Shown here one piece after another: positions 1 to 9,388 of a stretch of 64,000 bases of DNA; the stretch's first letter is position 1, and every line of letters starts with the position of its first letter. The DNA is taken from positions 62,001 through 126,000 of the forward strand of contig NZ_JAKZLB010000005.1 of the NCBI RefSeq assembly GCF_022808865.1, read 5' to 3'. The notes beneath the pieces were generated by a model. It was given only the letters and a program-made list of their open reading frames with translations, did no database searches and was not told the origin of the DNA. This stretch comes from Geothrix oryzisoli. Lineage in GTDB: Bacteria > Acidobacteriota > Holophagae > Holophagales > Holophagaceae. Both the position numbers and the translations under genes were made by a program.

Positions 1-1470
1 CGCGAATCCCTCTACACCTTCCTGCTCTCCCGCCCCTTCGCCTTCTACGAGCGGCAGCGGGTGGGCGATCTCATGTCCCGCCTGGGCGACGATGTGGGCA
101 CCGTCCGCATGGCCACGGGGCCGGGGCTCATGAGCTTCCTCCAGGTGCTTTCGATCCTGCCGGTGACGCTGGGCCTGATGTTCAGCACGAGCTGGAGGCT
201 CACCCTCGCGGTGATGCTGCCCTTCTCCTTCCTGGCCATGGGCTACTACGTCATCGGGAAGTGGAGCCACATGGTGCAGCAGAAGCTGCAGCTGGCCTTC
301 TCGGCCCTCACCACCCACAGCCACGAGACCATCAGCGGCGAACGGGTGGTGCAGGCCTTCGGCTTGGAGGAGGTCCGGGTGGCGCAGTTCGACGCGCTCA
401 GCCGGCGCCATGCCTCGCTCAGCATGAAGCAGTCGGTCATCTTCAGCGCCTACGCGCCGCTTTCCGCCCTCATCAGCGGCGTGTCCGCCCTCGTGCTGGT
501 GACCTACGGCGGCAGCCTGATGGTGCGGGGCATCCTGAACCTGGGCGACCTCACGGCTTTCACGGGTTTCCTTGTGGCCCTGGCCTGGCCCATGATGAGC
601 CTGGGCTGGTCGGCCAACCTCTTCCAGCGGGCCAAGGCCGGCCAGGAGCGGCTGGATCAGCTGCTTCACAGCCCCGAACGGCCGCTGCCTCCAGCCGAAC
701 CCATCACCCTGCCGGAGGTTCCGGCGGCCCTGGCGCTCGAGGATGTGACGCACCGCTTCGAGACCGGCCGTGGCCTGGGCCCCCTGGACCTCGCCCTCGC
801 GCCCGGCGACAGCCTGGCCGTCGTGGGGGGCATCGGCTCCGGCAAGACCCTGCTGCTGCAGGTGCTGGCGGGCCTGCGGGCCCCGCAGGCGGGGCGGATG
901 CTCGTGGACGGCGAGCCGCTTTCCGACACCACGCTGCGCCGCCACTGGGCGGGGCTGGGCTGGGTGCCCCAGGAGGCCTTCCTGTTCTCCGACACCCTCC
1001 GCATGAATCTGGCCATGGGCCGCCCCGAGGCCACGGAGGAGGAGATCTGGGAGATCGCCCGGGTGGTGGCCATGGATGAACTGATCCACCGCCTGCCGGA
1101 TGGCCTGGACACCGTGGTGGGCGAGCGGGGCGTGGCCCTCAGCGGTGGCGAGCGCCAGCGCACGGCCCTGGCCCGCGCCCTGTTGCGCCGGCCCCGGCTG
1201 CTGCTGCTGGATGACGCCCTCTCCGCGGTGGACTCCGAAACCGAAAGCCGCATCCTCGAGAACCTCCGCGCCTTCCTCGGCAAGTCCACCCTGGTGCTGG
1301 CCACGCACCGGGTCTTCGTGGCTGAGACCTGCGCCCGGGTGCTGGTGCTGGAGGAGGGCCGGGCCATCCAGCTGGGCACCCCGGATGAACTGGCCCTCGA
1401 GGCGGGTCTCTTCGCACGCCTCAAACGGCTGCAGAGCCTGGAACGGGAACTGGTCAAGGGCGCGGGATGA
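1..1470 (+). CDS. ABC transporter, fused permease-ATPase (5' end outside window)
   Basis: An open frame runs from the first base, so the N-terminus lies outside the window. The visible part starts inside the membrane domain (ABC_membrane type) with several hydrophobic segments up to about nt 620. The nucleotide-binding domain follows: Walker A GGIGSGKT near nt 826-849, signature LSGGERQR near 1138-1161, Walker B LLLLDD near 1198-1215 and the H-loop ATHR near 1300. One membrane domain plus one NBD is the half-transporter layout of MsbA/MdlAB-type exporters, which work as dimers in the inner membrane. Its substrate cannot be read from the sequence. It overlaps the next gene by 4 nt (ATGA), so the two are probably translationally coupled. 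Confidence 0.93.
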   Translation, partial: RESLYTFLLSRPFAFYERQRVGDLMSRLGDDVGTVRMATGPGLMSFLQVLSILPVTLGLMFSTSWRLTLAVMLPFSFLAMGYYVIGKWSHMVQQKLQLAFSALTTHSHETISGERVVQAFGLEEVRVAQFDALSRRHASLSMKQSVIFSAYAPLSALISGVSALVLVTYGGSLMVRGILNLGDLTAFTGFLVALAWPMMSLGWSANLFQRAKAGQERLDQLLHSPERPLPPAEPITLPEVPAALALEDVTHRFETGRGLGPLDLALAPGDSLAVVGGIGSGKTLLLQVLAGLRAPQAGRMLVDGEPLSDTTLRRHWAGLGWVPQEAFLFSDTLRMNLAMGRPEATEEEIWEIARVVAMDELIHRLPDGLDTVVGERGVALSGGERQRTALARALLRRPRLLLLDDALSAVDSETESRILENLRAFLGKSTLVLATHRVFVAETCARVLVLEEGRAIQLGTPDELALEAGLFARLKRLQSLERELVKGAG

Positions 1471-3356
1471 AAGCGCCGCACCTCGACCGCGCCGTGGTCG
1501 TGCGGGCGCTGGTGCTGGCCCTGTCGGCTTGGGTGGCCTTCGCCATCGCCACGCTCGTGCATGTCCAGAACGCCTACTGGGCGGCCATGCCGGTGTGGGT
1601 GGTGGCCCAGGCCTCCCGGGGCGTGCTGGTCGAGCGGGCCCTCTTCCGCGTGCTGGGCACCCTGCTGGGCGCGGCGGTCGGTTTCGCGATCCTCCACATT
1701 CCCGTGGATGCGTATGTGCAATTCGGCCTGCTGGGCCTGTGGGTGGCCCTCAATGGCGGGCTGACCCATGTCCTGCGGGGGGTGCACGGCTACGGGGCGC
1801 TGCTGGCGGGGATCACCGCAGCCATCGTCGTGATGCCGGCCGTGCTGGCGCCGGGGGCCTCGCTGGAGTTCGCCATCGCCCGGGTGGAATGCACCCTCAT
1901 CGGCGTGATGGTGGCCACCGTGATCACGGGGTTGGCGACCCCCGAATCGCCCCGCCAGGCGTTCTTCCTGCGCATCCGGCTGCTGTCGGCGGATGCCGTG
2001 GCCTACGCGGCTGAAGTCCTGCGCCGCGGGGCCTCCACCCTGAGTGTCGAGAAGCGCAGGATCCTCGCCGAGATCAGCGAAGTCGAAGCCTCCGCGCGCC
2101 TGATCCTGGCGGGTTCTTTCGAAGGCTACCGCCGCCTGCATGATGTCGACTCGCTGATGGTGGGCATGCTCGGAACCATGAGCGCCGCCGTGGCGCTCCG
2201 GCCGGATGGGCGCCCGGGGGCGGCCGGCGCCGATGCGCTGGCCCGTGGGCTGGACCCCGTGGCGGAGCACCTCCGTTCGGAGGGCTGCCCGCCCATGGGC
2301 GAGGTCCCCCGGATGGCGGAGATCCCCGGCTCCGGGCGCCTCGCCGATGCCCTCGTTCGCCTCCTGGAGGCCAATGCCGCCCTTGGCCGGCCTCTGGATG
2401 GATCCACCGCCCTCCCCCTGCGGCGGGAGCTGGCCGCCCTCGCGCCGCACCGGGAATGGCCCCAGGCCGGACGCACGGCCCTGGCCTCCGGGGCCGCGAC
2501 CTTCCTGGCGGCGGCCCTGGCCCATCGGGTGGGCTCGCCTCTGGCGGTCCAGGCTGCCATCGGCGTCTGCATCTTCTCGCTGGTGCTGGGTTCCATGGCG
2601 CTTCCCCATCACATCGCCCCCAAGCTGCTGGCCGGGGTGGCGGCCGGGGCCTTCGTCGCGATCCTCTACCGCCTCGGGGTGCAACCCGCTTTCCCCTCGC
2701 CTCCGGGGCTCCTGTGGACGCTGGCGCCCTTTCTGCTGGTGGGGGGCCTCCTCAGGGCCCACCCCCGCACGGCGCTGGCCGGCGTGGACTTCAACATGTG
2801 CTTCCTGCTGGCCAGCCAGGCGGGCGCCACGGGCAGCCCCGGCGCGAAGGAGGTGGTTGGAGGCTCGGCCGCCCTGGCCGCCGCAGCCTCCCTGGTGGCG
2901 GGCAACTACATCCTGATGCCCCGGCGTTCCGTCCGGCAGGCGGAGGACGCCGTGGGCGTGATCCGGCGGGACCTGCTGCGGATGGTCGAGACCGGCCCCG
3001 GCGAGGCCCTCGCGGACTGGCGGGCGCGGGGGGCGCGGCAGATTCTCCGGCTTTCGCTGCACCTGGGGCGGGCGAAGGACCTGGGGTGGCGCTGGCCCAA
3101 GGGGATCCTGGCGGTGCTGAGCCTGGGCCACGCCATCGAGCAGCTGCACGAGCTTCCGGACACCGTGGGGGGAAGCCTCAAGCGGGAGGCTTTCGACGCC
3201 TTGCGGCGGTTGGTGGAAGATCCCCACGGGACCGCCCGGGTCGTGCGCGCCCTGGCCGACGCCGCCCAGGAACCCGCCCCGCGGGAGGTGCTGCTCGACC
3301 TGGCCAATGGCCTCGAGACCTCGGCGGAACTGTTGAACTTCGGCCGGTCCGCCTAG
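1467..3356 (+). CDS. FUSC-family inner-membrane protein
   Basis: A 629-residue protein with two hydrophobic blocks, roughly residues 10-150 and 340-500, separated and followed by soluble segments. This repeated membrane-soluble layout is that of the FUSC/AaeB group (fusaric acid and aromatic acid efflux, YccS-like proteins). The early segment with tryptophans and the phrase MPVWVVAQASRG fits the family's first helices. The start ATG overlaps the ABC transporter stop (ATGA), which suggests a shared operon and perhaps a shared export role. The substrate is unknown. Similar proteins usually pair with a HlyD-like subunit, and none is adjacent here. Confidence 0.75.
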   Translation: MKAPHLDRAVVVRALVLALSAWVAFAIATLVHVQNAYWAAMPVWVVAQASRGVLVERALFRVLGTLLGAAVGFAILHIPVDAYVQFGLLGLWVALNGGLTHVLRGVHGYGALLAGITAAIVVMPAVLAPGASLEFAIARVECTLIGVMVATVITGLATPESPRQAFFLRIRLLSADAVAYAAEVLRRGASTLSVEKRRILAEISEVEASARLILAGSFEGYRRLHDVDSLMVGMLGTMSAAVALRPDGRPGAAGADALARGLDPVAEHLRSEGCPPMGEVPRMAEIPGSGRLADALVRLLEANAALGRPLDGSTALPLRRELAALAPHREWPQAGRTALASGAATFLAAALAHRVGSPLAVQAAIGVCIFSLVLGSMALPHHIAPKLLAGVAAGAFVAILYRLGVQPAFPSPPGLLWTLAPFLLVGGLLRAHPRTALAGVDFNMCFLLASQAGATGSPGAKEVVGGSAALAAAASLVAGNYILMPRRSVRQAEDAVGVIRRDLLRMVETGPGEALADWRARGARQILRLSLHLGRAKDLGWRWPKGILAVLSLGHAIEQLHELPDTVGGSLKREAFDALRRLVEDPHGTARVVRALADAAQEPAPREVLLDLANGLETSAELLNFGRSA

Positions 3357-3402
3357 CCGGAATTCTGCTAGCCTGCTGAGACTCTACCTACGGTCGTGCT
3401 CC

Positions 3403-5871
3403 ATGAGCCTCGCGCCTGGAACGAACCTCGGCCCCTACCGGATCCTCACCTTGTTGGGGAAAGGCGGCATGGGGGAAGTCTACCGGGCGGAGGACCCCAA
3501 GCTGGGCCGCGAAGTGGCCATCAAGGTGTTGCCGGAAGGGTTCGCGGAGGACCGGGAGCGGCTGAAGCGCTTCGAGCAGGAGGCGCGCGCGGCGGGCGCG
3601 CTGAACCATCCAAACCTCCTCACGGTCCACGATCTCGGCACCCATGAGGGTTCCCCATACCTGGTGATGGAGCTCCTGGAGGGGCAGACCTTCCGGACCC
3701 TGATGGGGCAGGGGGCCCTTCCCGTGGAGCGGGTGGTGGATCTGGCCGGGCAGATCGCGGCGGGGCTCGCCGCGGCTCATGAACGGGGGATCGTCCACCG
3801 GGACTTGAAGCCGGAGAATCTCTTCCTCACGCGGGACCGGGTCGTGAAGATCCTGGACTTCGGTTTGGCCAAGCAGGGGCCGCTGGGAAGGCAGGACTCA
3901 GGCGCGGAGACCCTGGCGGGAATGGTGCTGGGCACCGCGTCCTACATGAGCCCAGAGCAGGCCTGCGGCCATCCGGTGGACTTCCGCTCGGATCAGTTCA
4001 GCCTTGGGGTGGTGTTGTACGAGATGTTGAGCGGGCGCCAGCCGTTTGGGGGGCCTTCAACCACCGAGACGCTCGCGGCGATCGTGGGCGGGGATCCGGC
4101 CCCCCTGGTGCCGTCCGGCCCGCTGGCGGCCGTGGTGGCGCGGTGCCTGGAGAAATCGCCGGGGAAGCGGTACGGCTCGACGAAGGACCTGGCGCGGCAG
4201 CTGGGGTCCCTGCGTCGGCAGGCCTCGTCCGGCGAGGGCTTCCCTGGGGTTGCGGCTGCGCTGGGAGGGAGGCGCCGCGTGAGGCTGGCCCTGGTGGGAG
4301 TCTCCCTGGCGGGGGTGGCCGTGGCCCTGGGCTGGGCCGCCTGGAGCCCGGAACCCCAGAGGTCGCCCCGGAACTCGAACCTGGTGGCCCTGCCCTCCAA
4401 AGTGGTGGGACCCACCGAATCGGCCTTCCTGGCGGACGCCATTCCCCACTCGCTCTCGGCCCTGCTGGCGGGCGTGGAGGGGGTGGACATGAAGGTGCCG
4501 CCCACCAGCTACCAGGTGGAGAAGATGCATGGGGACCTGGGAAAGATCGCAGAGGCCTATGGGGTGGAGAACCTGGTGGTGACCTCCGTGACCGCCCAGG
4601 GAGAGCGACTCATCCTGACGGTCCAGCTGGTCGAGACAGCCACTTTGAAGGTCAAGTGGGCGGGCCGGTTCGAAGGATCGCGCGGGGCCTACCAGCAGCT
4701 TCTGGAGCAGGCGGCGGATTCGCTCATCGGCTTCCTGAAGCTGTCCAGTGCCACTCAGGATCCGCGCCGGATCGGGGGTGGCCCAATGGAAGTGGAGGTG
4801 GAACTGGGCCTTCGGGAGGGCGTGTTCTTCCAGCAGCGCTATGCCCGCAGCAAGGACCCGCGGGACTTCGATCAGGCGCTGGCGGCGTTCCGGCGCGCCC
4901 ATGCGCTGGACCCCGCCAATGCGCAGCTGGTTGCGGAGATCGCCGGGCTCTTCGACTCCCAGCACTTCATCACGAGGGATGCGCGGGCTGGCGCGGAGGC
5001 GGAGCAGTGGGTGGCGCAGGCGCTGGCTCTGGATCCCCGCTGCGGCCGTGCCTGGGCGGTGCGGAGCCGGATCGAGGTCAACCGGCCCAAGGTCGATCCC
5101 GCGGCCGTGACGGCGTTCGCCATCAAGGCCACGCACCATGCGCCGACCGAGGCCCGGGGCTTCATCACGCTGGGATCCGTCGCCCCCACGGCCGGCTTCC
5201 AGAAAGCCGCCGGTCTGAGGAGCGTGGAACTGAATCCCCTGAACCCGCTGGGTTACTCATGGGCGGCCATGTGCCTGACGATGGTGGGGGACGCCGCCGA
5301 AGGGGTCGCGGTGGCGGAGCGCGCCGCGCGGGTGGAGAGTCAGCAGGGGTTCCACACCTGGATCCTGTATTTCTCCCTGTTCCATGCCGGCCGCTATGAG
5401 GAGGCCCGGAAGGCCTACACCGAGGTCCAATGGCAGGAGGCCTCGCGACTCATGCGGTTCCTGATGGACGGGGACCTGGACGGCGGGAGGCGGCTGGGGC
5501 GGCAGGTCCACCAGGACTGGCGCAGGGCGGACCTGGGCGCCATGGACTGGGTGAACCGCGCCGTGTTCTACGTTCCCCTGCTGGTCCGCCTGGGCCTTCG
5601 GGAAGAAGCCCTCTGGCTGCTGGACCAGTGCGCGAACTCGGGTTTCCCGCCCTTCCTGGACTGGCTGCTCGTGGATCCGGACCTGCAGAAGCTCCGTGGC
5701 GACCCGCGGTACGCCCGGGCCGTTTCGGCGGCCCGGGACTACGCCGCCACCTTCCTGGCGGAAGCCGAGGCGGCGAAGGCCCGGGGCGAGTTCCCCAGGT
5801 CGCTCGAGCCGGCCCTGGCGGAGCTCCGGGACCTGGTGAAACGCACCAAGGCCCCGCCGAATGCGCGCTGA
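3403..5871 (+). CDS. Membrane-anchored Ser/Thr protein kinase with repeat-rich C-terminus
   Basis: 822 residues. The N-terminal Hanks-type kinase domain (about residues 10-275) has the glycine loop GKGGMGEV, the ATP lysine K41 in VAIKV, the catalytic loop HRDLKPEN with D134, and the DFG motif. A single hydrophobic segment near residues 290-312 should anchor it in the inner membrane with the kinase inside and the C-terminal part outside. That C-terminal half contains alanine-rich helical repeats resembling TPRs (for example around residues 490-560), probably for protein binding. The domain order matches PknB-like kinases common in acidobacteria and myxobacteria. It starts 46 nt after the FUSC gene, and its stop lies 10 nt from the convergent gspE-like gene. 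The target is unknown. Confidence 0.93.
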   Translation: MSLAPGTNLGPYRILTLLGKGGMGEVYRAEDPKLGREVAIKVLPEGFAEDRERLKRFEQEARAAGALNHPNLLTVHDLGTHEGSPYLVMELLEGQTFRTLMGQGALPVERVVDLAGQIAAGLAAAHERGIVHRDLKPENLFLTRDRVVKILDFGLAKQGPLGRQDSGAETLAGMVLGTASYMSPEQACGHPVDFRSDQFSLGVVLYEMLSGRQPFGGPSTTETLAAIVGGDPAPLVPSGPLAAVVARCLEKSPGKRYGSTKDLARQLGSLRRQASSGEGFPGVAAALGGRRRVRLALVGVSLAGVAVALGWAAWSPEPQRSPRNSNLVALPSKVVGPTESAFLADAIPHSLSALLAGVEGVDMKVPPTSYQVEKMHGDLGKIAEAYGVENLVVTSVTAQGERLILTVQLVETATLKVKWAGRFEGSRGAYQQLLEQAADSLIGFLKLSSATQDPRRIGGGPMEVEVELGLREGVFFQQRYARSKDPRDFDQALAAFRRAHALDPANAQLVAEIAGLFDSQHFITRDARAGAEAEQWVAQALALDPRCGRAWAVRSRIEVNRPKVDPAAVTAFAIKATHHAPTEARGFITLGSVAPTAGFQKAAGLRSVELNPLNPLGYSWAAMCLTMVGDAAEGVAVAERAARVESQQGFHTWILYFSLFHAGRYEEARKAYTEVQWQEASRLMRFLMDGDLDGGRRLGRQVHQDWRRADLGAMDWVNRAVFYVPLLVRLGLREEALWLLDQCANSGFPPFLDWLLVDPDLQKLRGDPRYARAVSAARDYAATFLAEAEAAKARGEFPRSLEPALAELRDLVKRTKAPPNAR

Positions 5872-5881
5872 GCGGGGGTGA

Positions 5882-7513
5882 TCAGGCGCCGTCGCGGAAG
5901 GTCACCTTGTTGATCTCGGCGAAGGTGGTGATGCCGAGCCGCACCTTCTCGATGGCGCTCTCGCGGAGGAACTGCATGCCTCCCCGGCGGGCGGCGGCCT
6001 TCACCTCGCGGGTCGGCGCCCGCTGGATGAGCAGCTCGCGGATCTCGTCGTTGAGGCCCATGAACTCGATGATGGCCTGCCGGCCGCGGAAACCCGTGCC
6101 GTGGCAGTCCACGCAGCCCACGCGGTCAAAGAGGGTGGCGCTCCTCAGCCAGGCCTCGTCCACGCCGTTCTCCTCCAGCTCCTGGGGGGCGGGCGGCGGG
6201 GCGGGGCGCTTGCACTTGGGGCAGAGCACGCGGATGAGGCGCTGGGCCAGGATGCAGTTCAGGGACGAGACGAAGTTGTAGACCTCCACGCCCATGTGCT
6301 GGAAGCGGCCGATCACGTCCAGCACGTTGTTGGCGTGGACGGTGGTGAAGACCAGGTGGCCCGTGAGGGCGGACTGGATGGCGATCTGGGCCGTCTCCGG
6401 GTCGCGGATCTCGCCCACGAGGATCTTGTCGGGGTCGTGGCGCAGGATGGATCTCAGGCCCAGTGCGAAGGTGAGGCCCTTCTTCTCGTTCACGGGGATC
6501 TGGGTCACGCCCTCGAGTTGGTACTCGACGGGATCCTCGATGGTGATGATCTTGTCCTCGGGCGCCTTGATCTCGCTCAGCACGGCGTAGAGGGTGGTGG
6601 TCTTGCCGGAGCCCGTGGGGCCCGTCACCAGGAACATGCCGTAGGGTTCGCGGGCGAAGCGGCGCAGGCGCTTCAGCTCGTGGTCGGAGAAGCCGAGGAT
6701 CTCCAGGGTCAGGGTCTGGAACTCCTCGGTGAGGTTCTCCTTGTCGAGGATGCGGATGACCGCGTCCTCGCCGTGGATGGTGGGCATGATGCTCACGCGG
6801 AAGTCGATGGCCCGGCCGCGGACCTTGAGCTTGAAGCGGCCATCCTGGGGCTTGCGCTTCTCGGCGATGTCCAGCTCGGACATGACCTTGATGCGGCTGA
6901 TGATGGGCGAGGCGAAGCGCCGGTCGATGGGCTCGGCCGCCGGATAGAGGCTGCCGTCGATGCGGTACTTGATCTGGAAGCCCGTGGCCGTGGTCTCCAG
7001 GTGCACGTCGGAGGCGCGGCGCTGCAGGGCGTTGAAGATGGTGGTGTCCACCAGGCGGACGATGGGAGCCTCGTCCTTGTCGGTCAGGCGCTCCAGGTCG
7101 AGCACCTCGTCGTCAAGATCCTCCTCGTGGAGCACCTGGATCTTGAGCGCCTCGCCGGCCTCGTCCATGACCTTCTGGCCGCTCTCCGATTTCTTCAGCA
7201 CTTCCTGGATCTGGGCCAGCGGGGCGCCGGCGAACCGGAGGGGCCGCTTGAGCTGCTGCCGCAGGAGGTCCTGGGTGGGGATGTCCAGGGGGTCCGCCAT
7301 GGCCAGCCACAGGACGCCCTCCCGCTCCTGCACCGGCACGAAGTGGTGCTTGAGCATCAGGTCGAGGGGGATGGCCTGGAACAGGGCGAACTCCACCAGT
7401 TCCCGGGTCAGGTCCAGGGTGGGGTACAACTCCCGGGCCGGCCGGAAGTCAGTCAGGGCCGAGTCGCCGGTCTCGACGGCGTCCGCAGGGTCCGGGGAAT
7501 TAGGAAAAGTCAT
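5882..7513 (-). CDS. GspE/PilB-type secretion or pilus assembly ATPase
   Basis: 543 residues. The N-terminal part (about 40-140) resembles the MshEN/GspE N-domain. The C-terminal ATPase has Walker [11 protein letters not shown], an Asp/His-box region, Walker [13 protein letters not shown], and a zinc-binding insert with two Cys pairs (CPKC and CVDC). This is the standard type II secretion/type IV pilus extension ATPase. It acts as a cytoplasmic hexamer on the inner-membrane platform. No other gsp or pil gene is adjacent, so T2SS and T4P roles cannot be separated here. A pilin-like gene at 30063 is a possible client. It is divergent from nuoA with 134 bp between them. Confidence 0.92.
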   Translation of the reverse strand: MTFPNSPDPADAVETGDSALTDFRPARELYPTLDLTRELVEFALFQAIPLDLMLKHHFVPVQEREGVLWLAMADPLDIPTQDLLRQQLKRPLRFAGAPLAQIQEVLKKSESGQKVMDEAGEALKIQVLHEEDLDDEVLDLERLTDKDEAPIVRLVDTTIFNALQRRASDVHLETTATGFQIKYRIDGSLYPAAEPIDRRFASPIISRIKVMSELDIAEKRKPQDGRFKLKVRGRAIDFRVSIMPTIHGEDAVIRILDKENLTEEFQTLTLEILGFSDHELKRLRRFAREPYGMFLVTGPTGSGKTTTLYAVLSEIKAPEDKIITIEDPVEYQLEGVTQIPVNEKKGLTFALGLRSILRHDPDKILVGEIRDPETAQIAIQSALTGHLVFTTVHANNVLDVIGRFQHMGVEVYNFVSSLNCILAQRLIRVLCPKCKRPAPPPAPQELEENGVDEAWLRSATLFDRVGCVDCHGTGFRGRQAIIEFMGLNDEIRELLIQRAPTREVKAAARRGGMQFLRESAIEKVRLGITTFAEINKVTFRDGA

Positions 7514-7598
7514 GGAAACATCCTACTGGAAGGTGGGCCCACCCGAAGGGGCGGAATTGGACCTGGATCACAAAGGACGCCACGGTTGGCTTCGATCG

Positions 7599-7628
7599 TT
7601 GACCTGCGTGGGACCGGCACTCCACAAT
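7599..7628 (+). promoter_or_regulatory. Candidate sigma-70 promoter of the nuo operon
   Basis: TTGACC at 7599-7604 and CACAAT at 7623-7628 are separated by 18 bp. They lie just upstream of the nuoA ribosome binding site, GGAGG at 7639-7643. The predicted leader would be very short, so another promoter in the divergent region is possible. Confidence 0.35.
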
Positions 7629-7647
7629 GACTGGTCCTGGAGGCTCC

Positions 7648-8001
7648 ATGCGTGGGTACGCGTCCATCCTGCTGCTGATCCTGGTAGCAGTGGCCCTGCC
7701 AATCATCATCCTGAATCTGTCGCGACTCTTGCGGCCCAGTTGGCCCAGCGCGGCGAAGTACGCCACGTACGAGTGCGGCATCGTCACGACCAACGAGGCA
7801 CGGGAGAAGTTCTCCGTCCGTTACTACCTGGTGGCAGTGATGTTCCTGGTGTTCGACGTGGAAACGGTGTTCCTCATGCCCTGGGCCATCCAGATGAAGG
7901 AACTGGCCGTGTTCGGCTTCATCGAACTGGGCCTGTTCCTGTTCCTGCTGCTGTTCGGCTACGGCTACATCTGGTCCAAGGGAGCCCTGACATGGGAATG
8001 A
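7648..8001 (+). CDS. nuoA: NADH-quinone oxidoreductase subunit A
   Basis: A 117-residue membrane protein with three predicted helices and the conserved YECG motif of NuoA/ND3 in the first loop. It belongs to the membrane arm of complex I, near the quinone site. I chose the ATG at 7648 because GGAGG sits 4 nt upstream; the in-frame ATG at 7627 lacks a site and would add seven unneeded residues. It is the first gene of the nuoABCDHIJKLMN operon, and its end overlaps nuoB by 10 nt. Confidence 0.95.
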   Translation: MRGYASILLLILVAVALPIIILNLSRLLRPSWPSAAKYATYECGIVTTNEAREKFSVRYYLVAVMFLVFDVETVFLMPWAIQMKELAVFGFIELGLFLFLLLFGYGYIWSKGALTWE

Positions 8002-8501
8002 ACCAACCCACCGCCCTGGAGCACATCCTGATCACCACCAAGGTGGAGAAGGTCATGAACTGGTCCCGCGCCACCAGCGTGTGGCCCGTGACCTTCGGCC
8101 TGGCCTGCTGCGCCATCGAGATGATGGCCGCCGGCGCCAGCCGCTTCGACTTCGACCGCTTCGGCGCCGGGATCTTCCGTGCCAGCCCGCGCCAGGCCGA
8201 CCTGATGATCATCGCGGGCACGGTGACCTACAAGATGGCCCCGGTCATCAAGACCCTCTACGACCAGATGCCCGAACCCAAGTGGGTGATGGCCATGGGC
8301 TCCTGCGCCACCGCCGGCGGCCCCTTCGACTCGTACCACACGATCCAGGGCGTAGACAAGGTCATCCCCGTGGATGTCTACATCCCCGGCTGCCCGCCCC
8401 GTCCCGAGGCGTTCATCTACGGGTTCCTGAAGCTGCAGGACAAGATCATGACCAGCAGCCTGGCTGACCGGTACAAAGACATCTTCGAGGAGGTCGGCTG
8501 A
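7992..8501 (+). CDS. nuoB: NADH-quinone oxidoreductase subunit B
   Basis: 169 residues. It carries the ligands of the terminal 4Fe-4S cluster N2: the tandem C39-C40 in LACC, C105 in GSCA and C134 in PGCPP. This subunit passes electrons to quinone at the junction of the hydrophilic and membrane arms. The start ATG at 7992 lies inside the end of nuoA, and a second ATG at 7998 is an alternative. The stop TGA overlaps the ATG of nuoC. All key residues are present. Confidence 0.97.
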   Translation: MGMNQPTALEHILITTKVEKVMNWSRATSVWPVTFGLACCAIEMMAAGASRFDFDRFGAGIFRASPRQADLMIIAGTVTYKMAPVIKTLYDQMPEPKWVMAMGSCATAGGPFDSYHTIQGVDKVIPVDVYIPGCPPRPEAFIYGFLKLQDKIMTSSLADRYKDIFEEVG

Positions 8502-9379
8502 TGTCGGAACCGAACGTCCCCCAGACTCCGGAAGTTCCGGAGGCACCTGCCGGCCCCTACGTGTACGACTACAAGGCCGCGCCGAACCGCCAGATCACCA
8601 TGCCCAAGACGGTGCCCCTGCCGGGCTACCGGACCTACCTGGCCGAACAGAAGGCCGCCACCGAGGCCGATGAGGCCAAGTGGCAGAAGACCCTGGCGGA
8701 CTTTGAGACCGCCAAGGCCAAGGCCGAGGCCGAGGGCAAGGACGCCCCCAAGCCTCCCGTCCGGCCGGTCCCCCGCAAGGACGACAACGACATGAAGGCC
8801 CCAGTTCCGCAGGAGGCCACGGACGCCGATCTCCTGAAGCTGCAGGCCCTCCTGGGCGACAAGGTGGAGGAGGTCTTCGAGCAGGCCGGAGAACTGGTCT
8901 GCCAGGTGAAGAAAGAGGCCATCCTCGAGGCGCTGGCCCTGTGCCGCGACGAGGCCGACCTGAAGTACGAGATGCTCGCCGACCAGTCCGCCACCCACTA
9001 TCCGGCGGCCAAGGACTTCACCTGCAGCGTGGTCTACCACCTGACGAGCATCAGCCGCCGCAAGCGGCTCCGGCTCCGCATCCTCGCGCCCGAAGGGTTC
9101 ATGCCGGAGAGCGCCTGCCCCCTCTATCCCAGCGCCAACTGGATGGAGCGGGAGATCTACGACATGCTCGGCATCCGCTTCCAGAACCATCCGGACATGA
9201 CCCGCATCCTCTGCCCCGAGGACTGGGAGGGCTATCCCCTCCGGAAGGACTACCCGACCGTGGGCTGGGGCCAGCGCGACATCTCCTTCCGCGAGGACCG
9301 CGGCGGCATGCTTGAGCGCATCGCCCTCCAGAAGGCCGGCCAGCTGGGCATCAACCTGAAGCAACCCAAGGCGGACTAG
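8501..9379 (+). CDS. nuoC: NADH-quinone oxidoreductase subunit C
   Basis: 292 residues. The C-terminal two thirds match NuoC/30-kDa subunit: conserved YPSANWMEREIYDMLG and the final GYPLRKDYP signature near residue 245. The first 110 residues hold a charged, Lys/Ala/Glu/Pro-rich extension (about 45-100) that is not part of the usual core and is probably flexible. NuoC packs against NuoD in the peripheral arm. It is separate from nuoD, unlike the NuoCD fusion of E. coli. Confidence 0.95.
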   Translation: MSEPNVPQTPEVPEAPAGPYVYDYKAAPNRQITMPKTVPLPGYRTYLAEQKAATEADEAKWQKTLADFETAKAKAEAEGKDAPKPPVRPVPRKDDNDMKAPVPQEATDADLLKLQALLGDKVEEVFEQAGELVCQVKKEAILEALALCRDEADLKYEMLADQSATHYPAAKDFTCSVVYHLTSISRRKRLRLRILAPEGFMPESACPLYPSANWMEREIYDMLGIRFQNHPDMTRILCPEDWEGYPLRKDYPTVGWGQRDISFREDRGGMLERIALQKAGQLGINLKQPKAD

Positions 9380-9388
9380 GAGCGGACG

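Noticed and set aside
666-3227. Very long open frames opposite real genes (for example 666-3227, 13021-15342, 15406-17097, 30401-33124 and 33649-35379 on the minus strand)
   Set aside because: They are shadows of GC-rich coding sequence; the opposite strand carries clear conserved proteins, and the shadow products are low-complexity His/Gly/Arg/Glu chains with no motifs.
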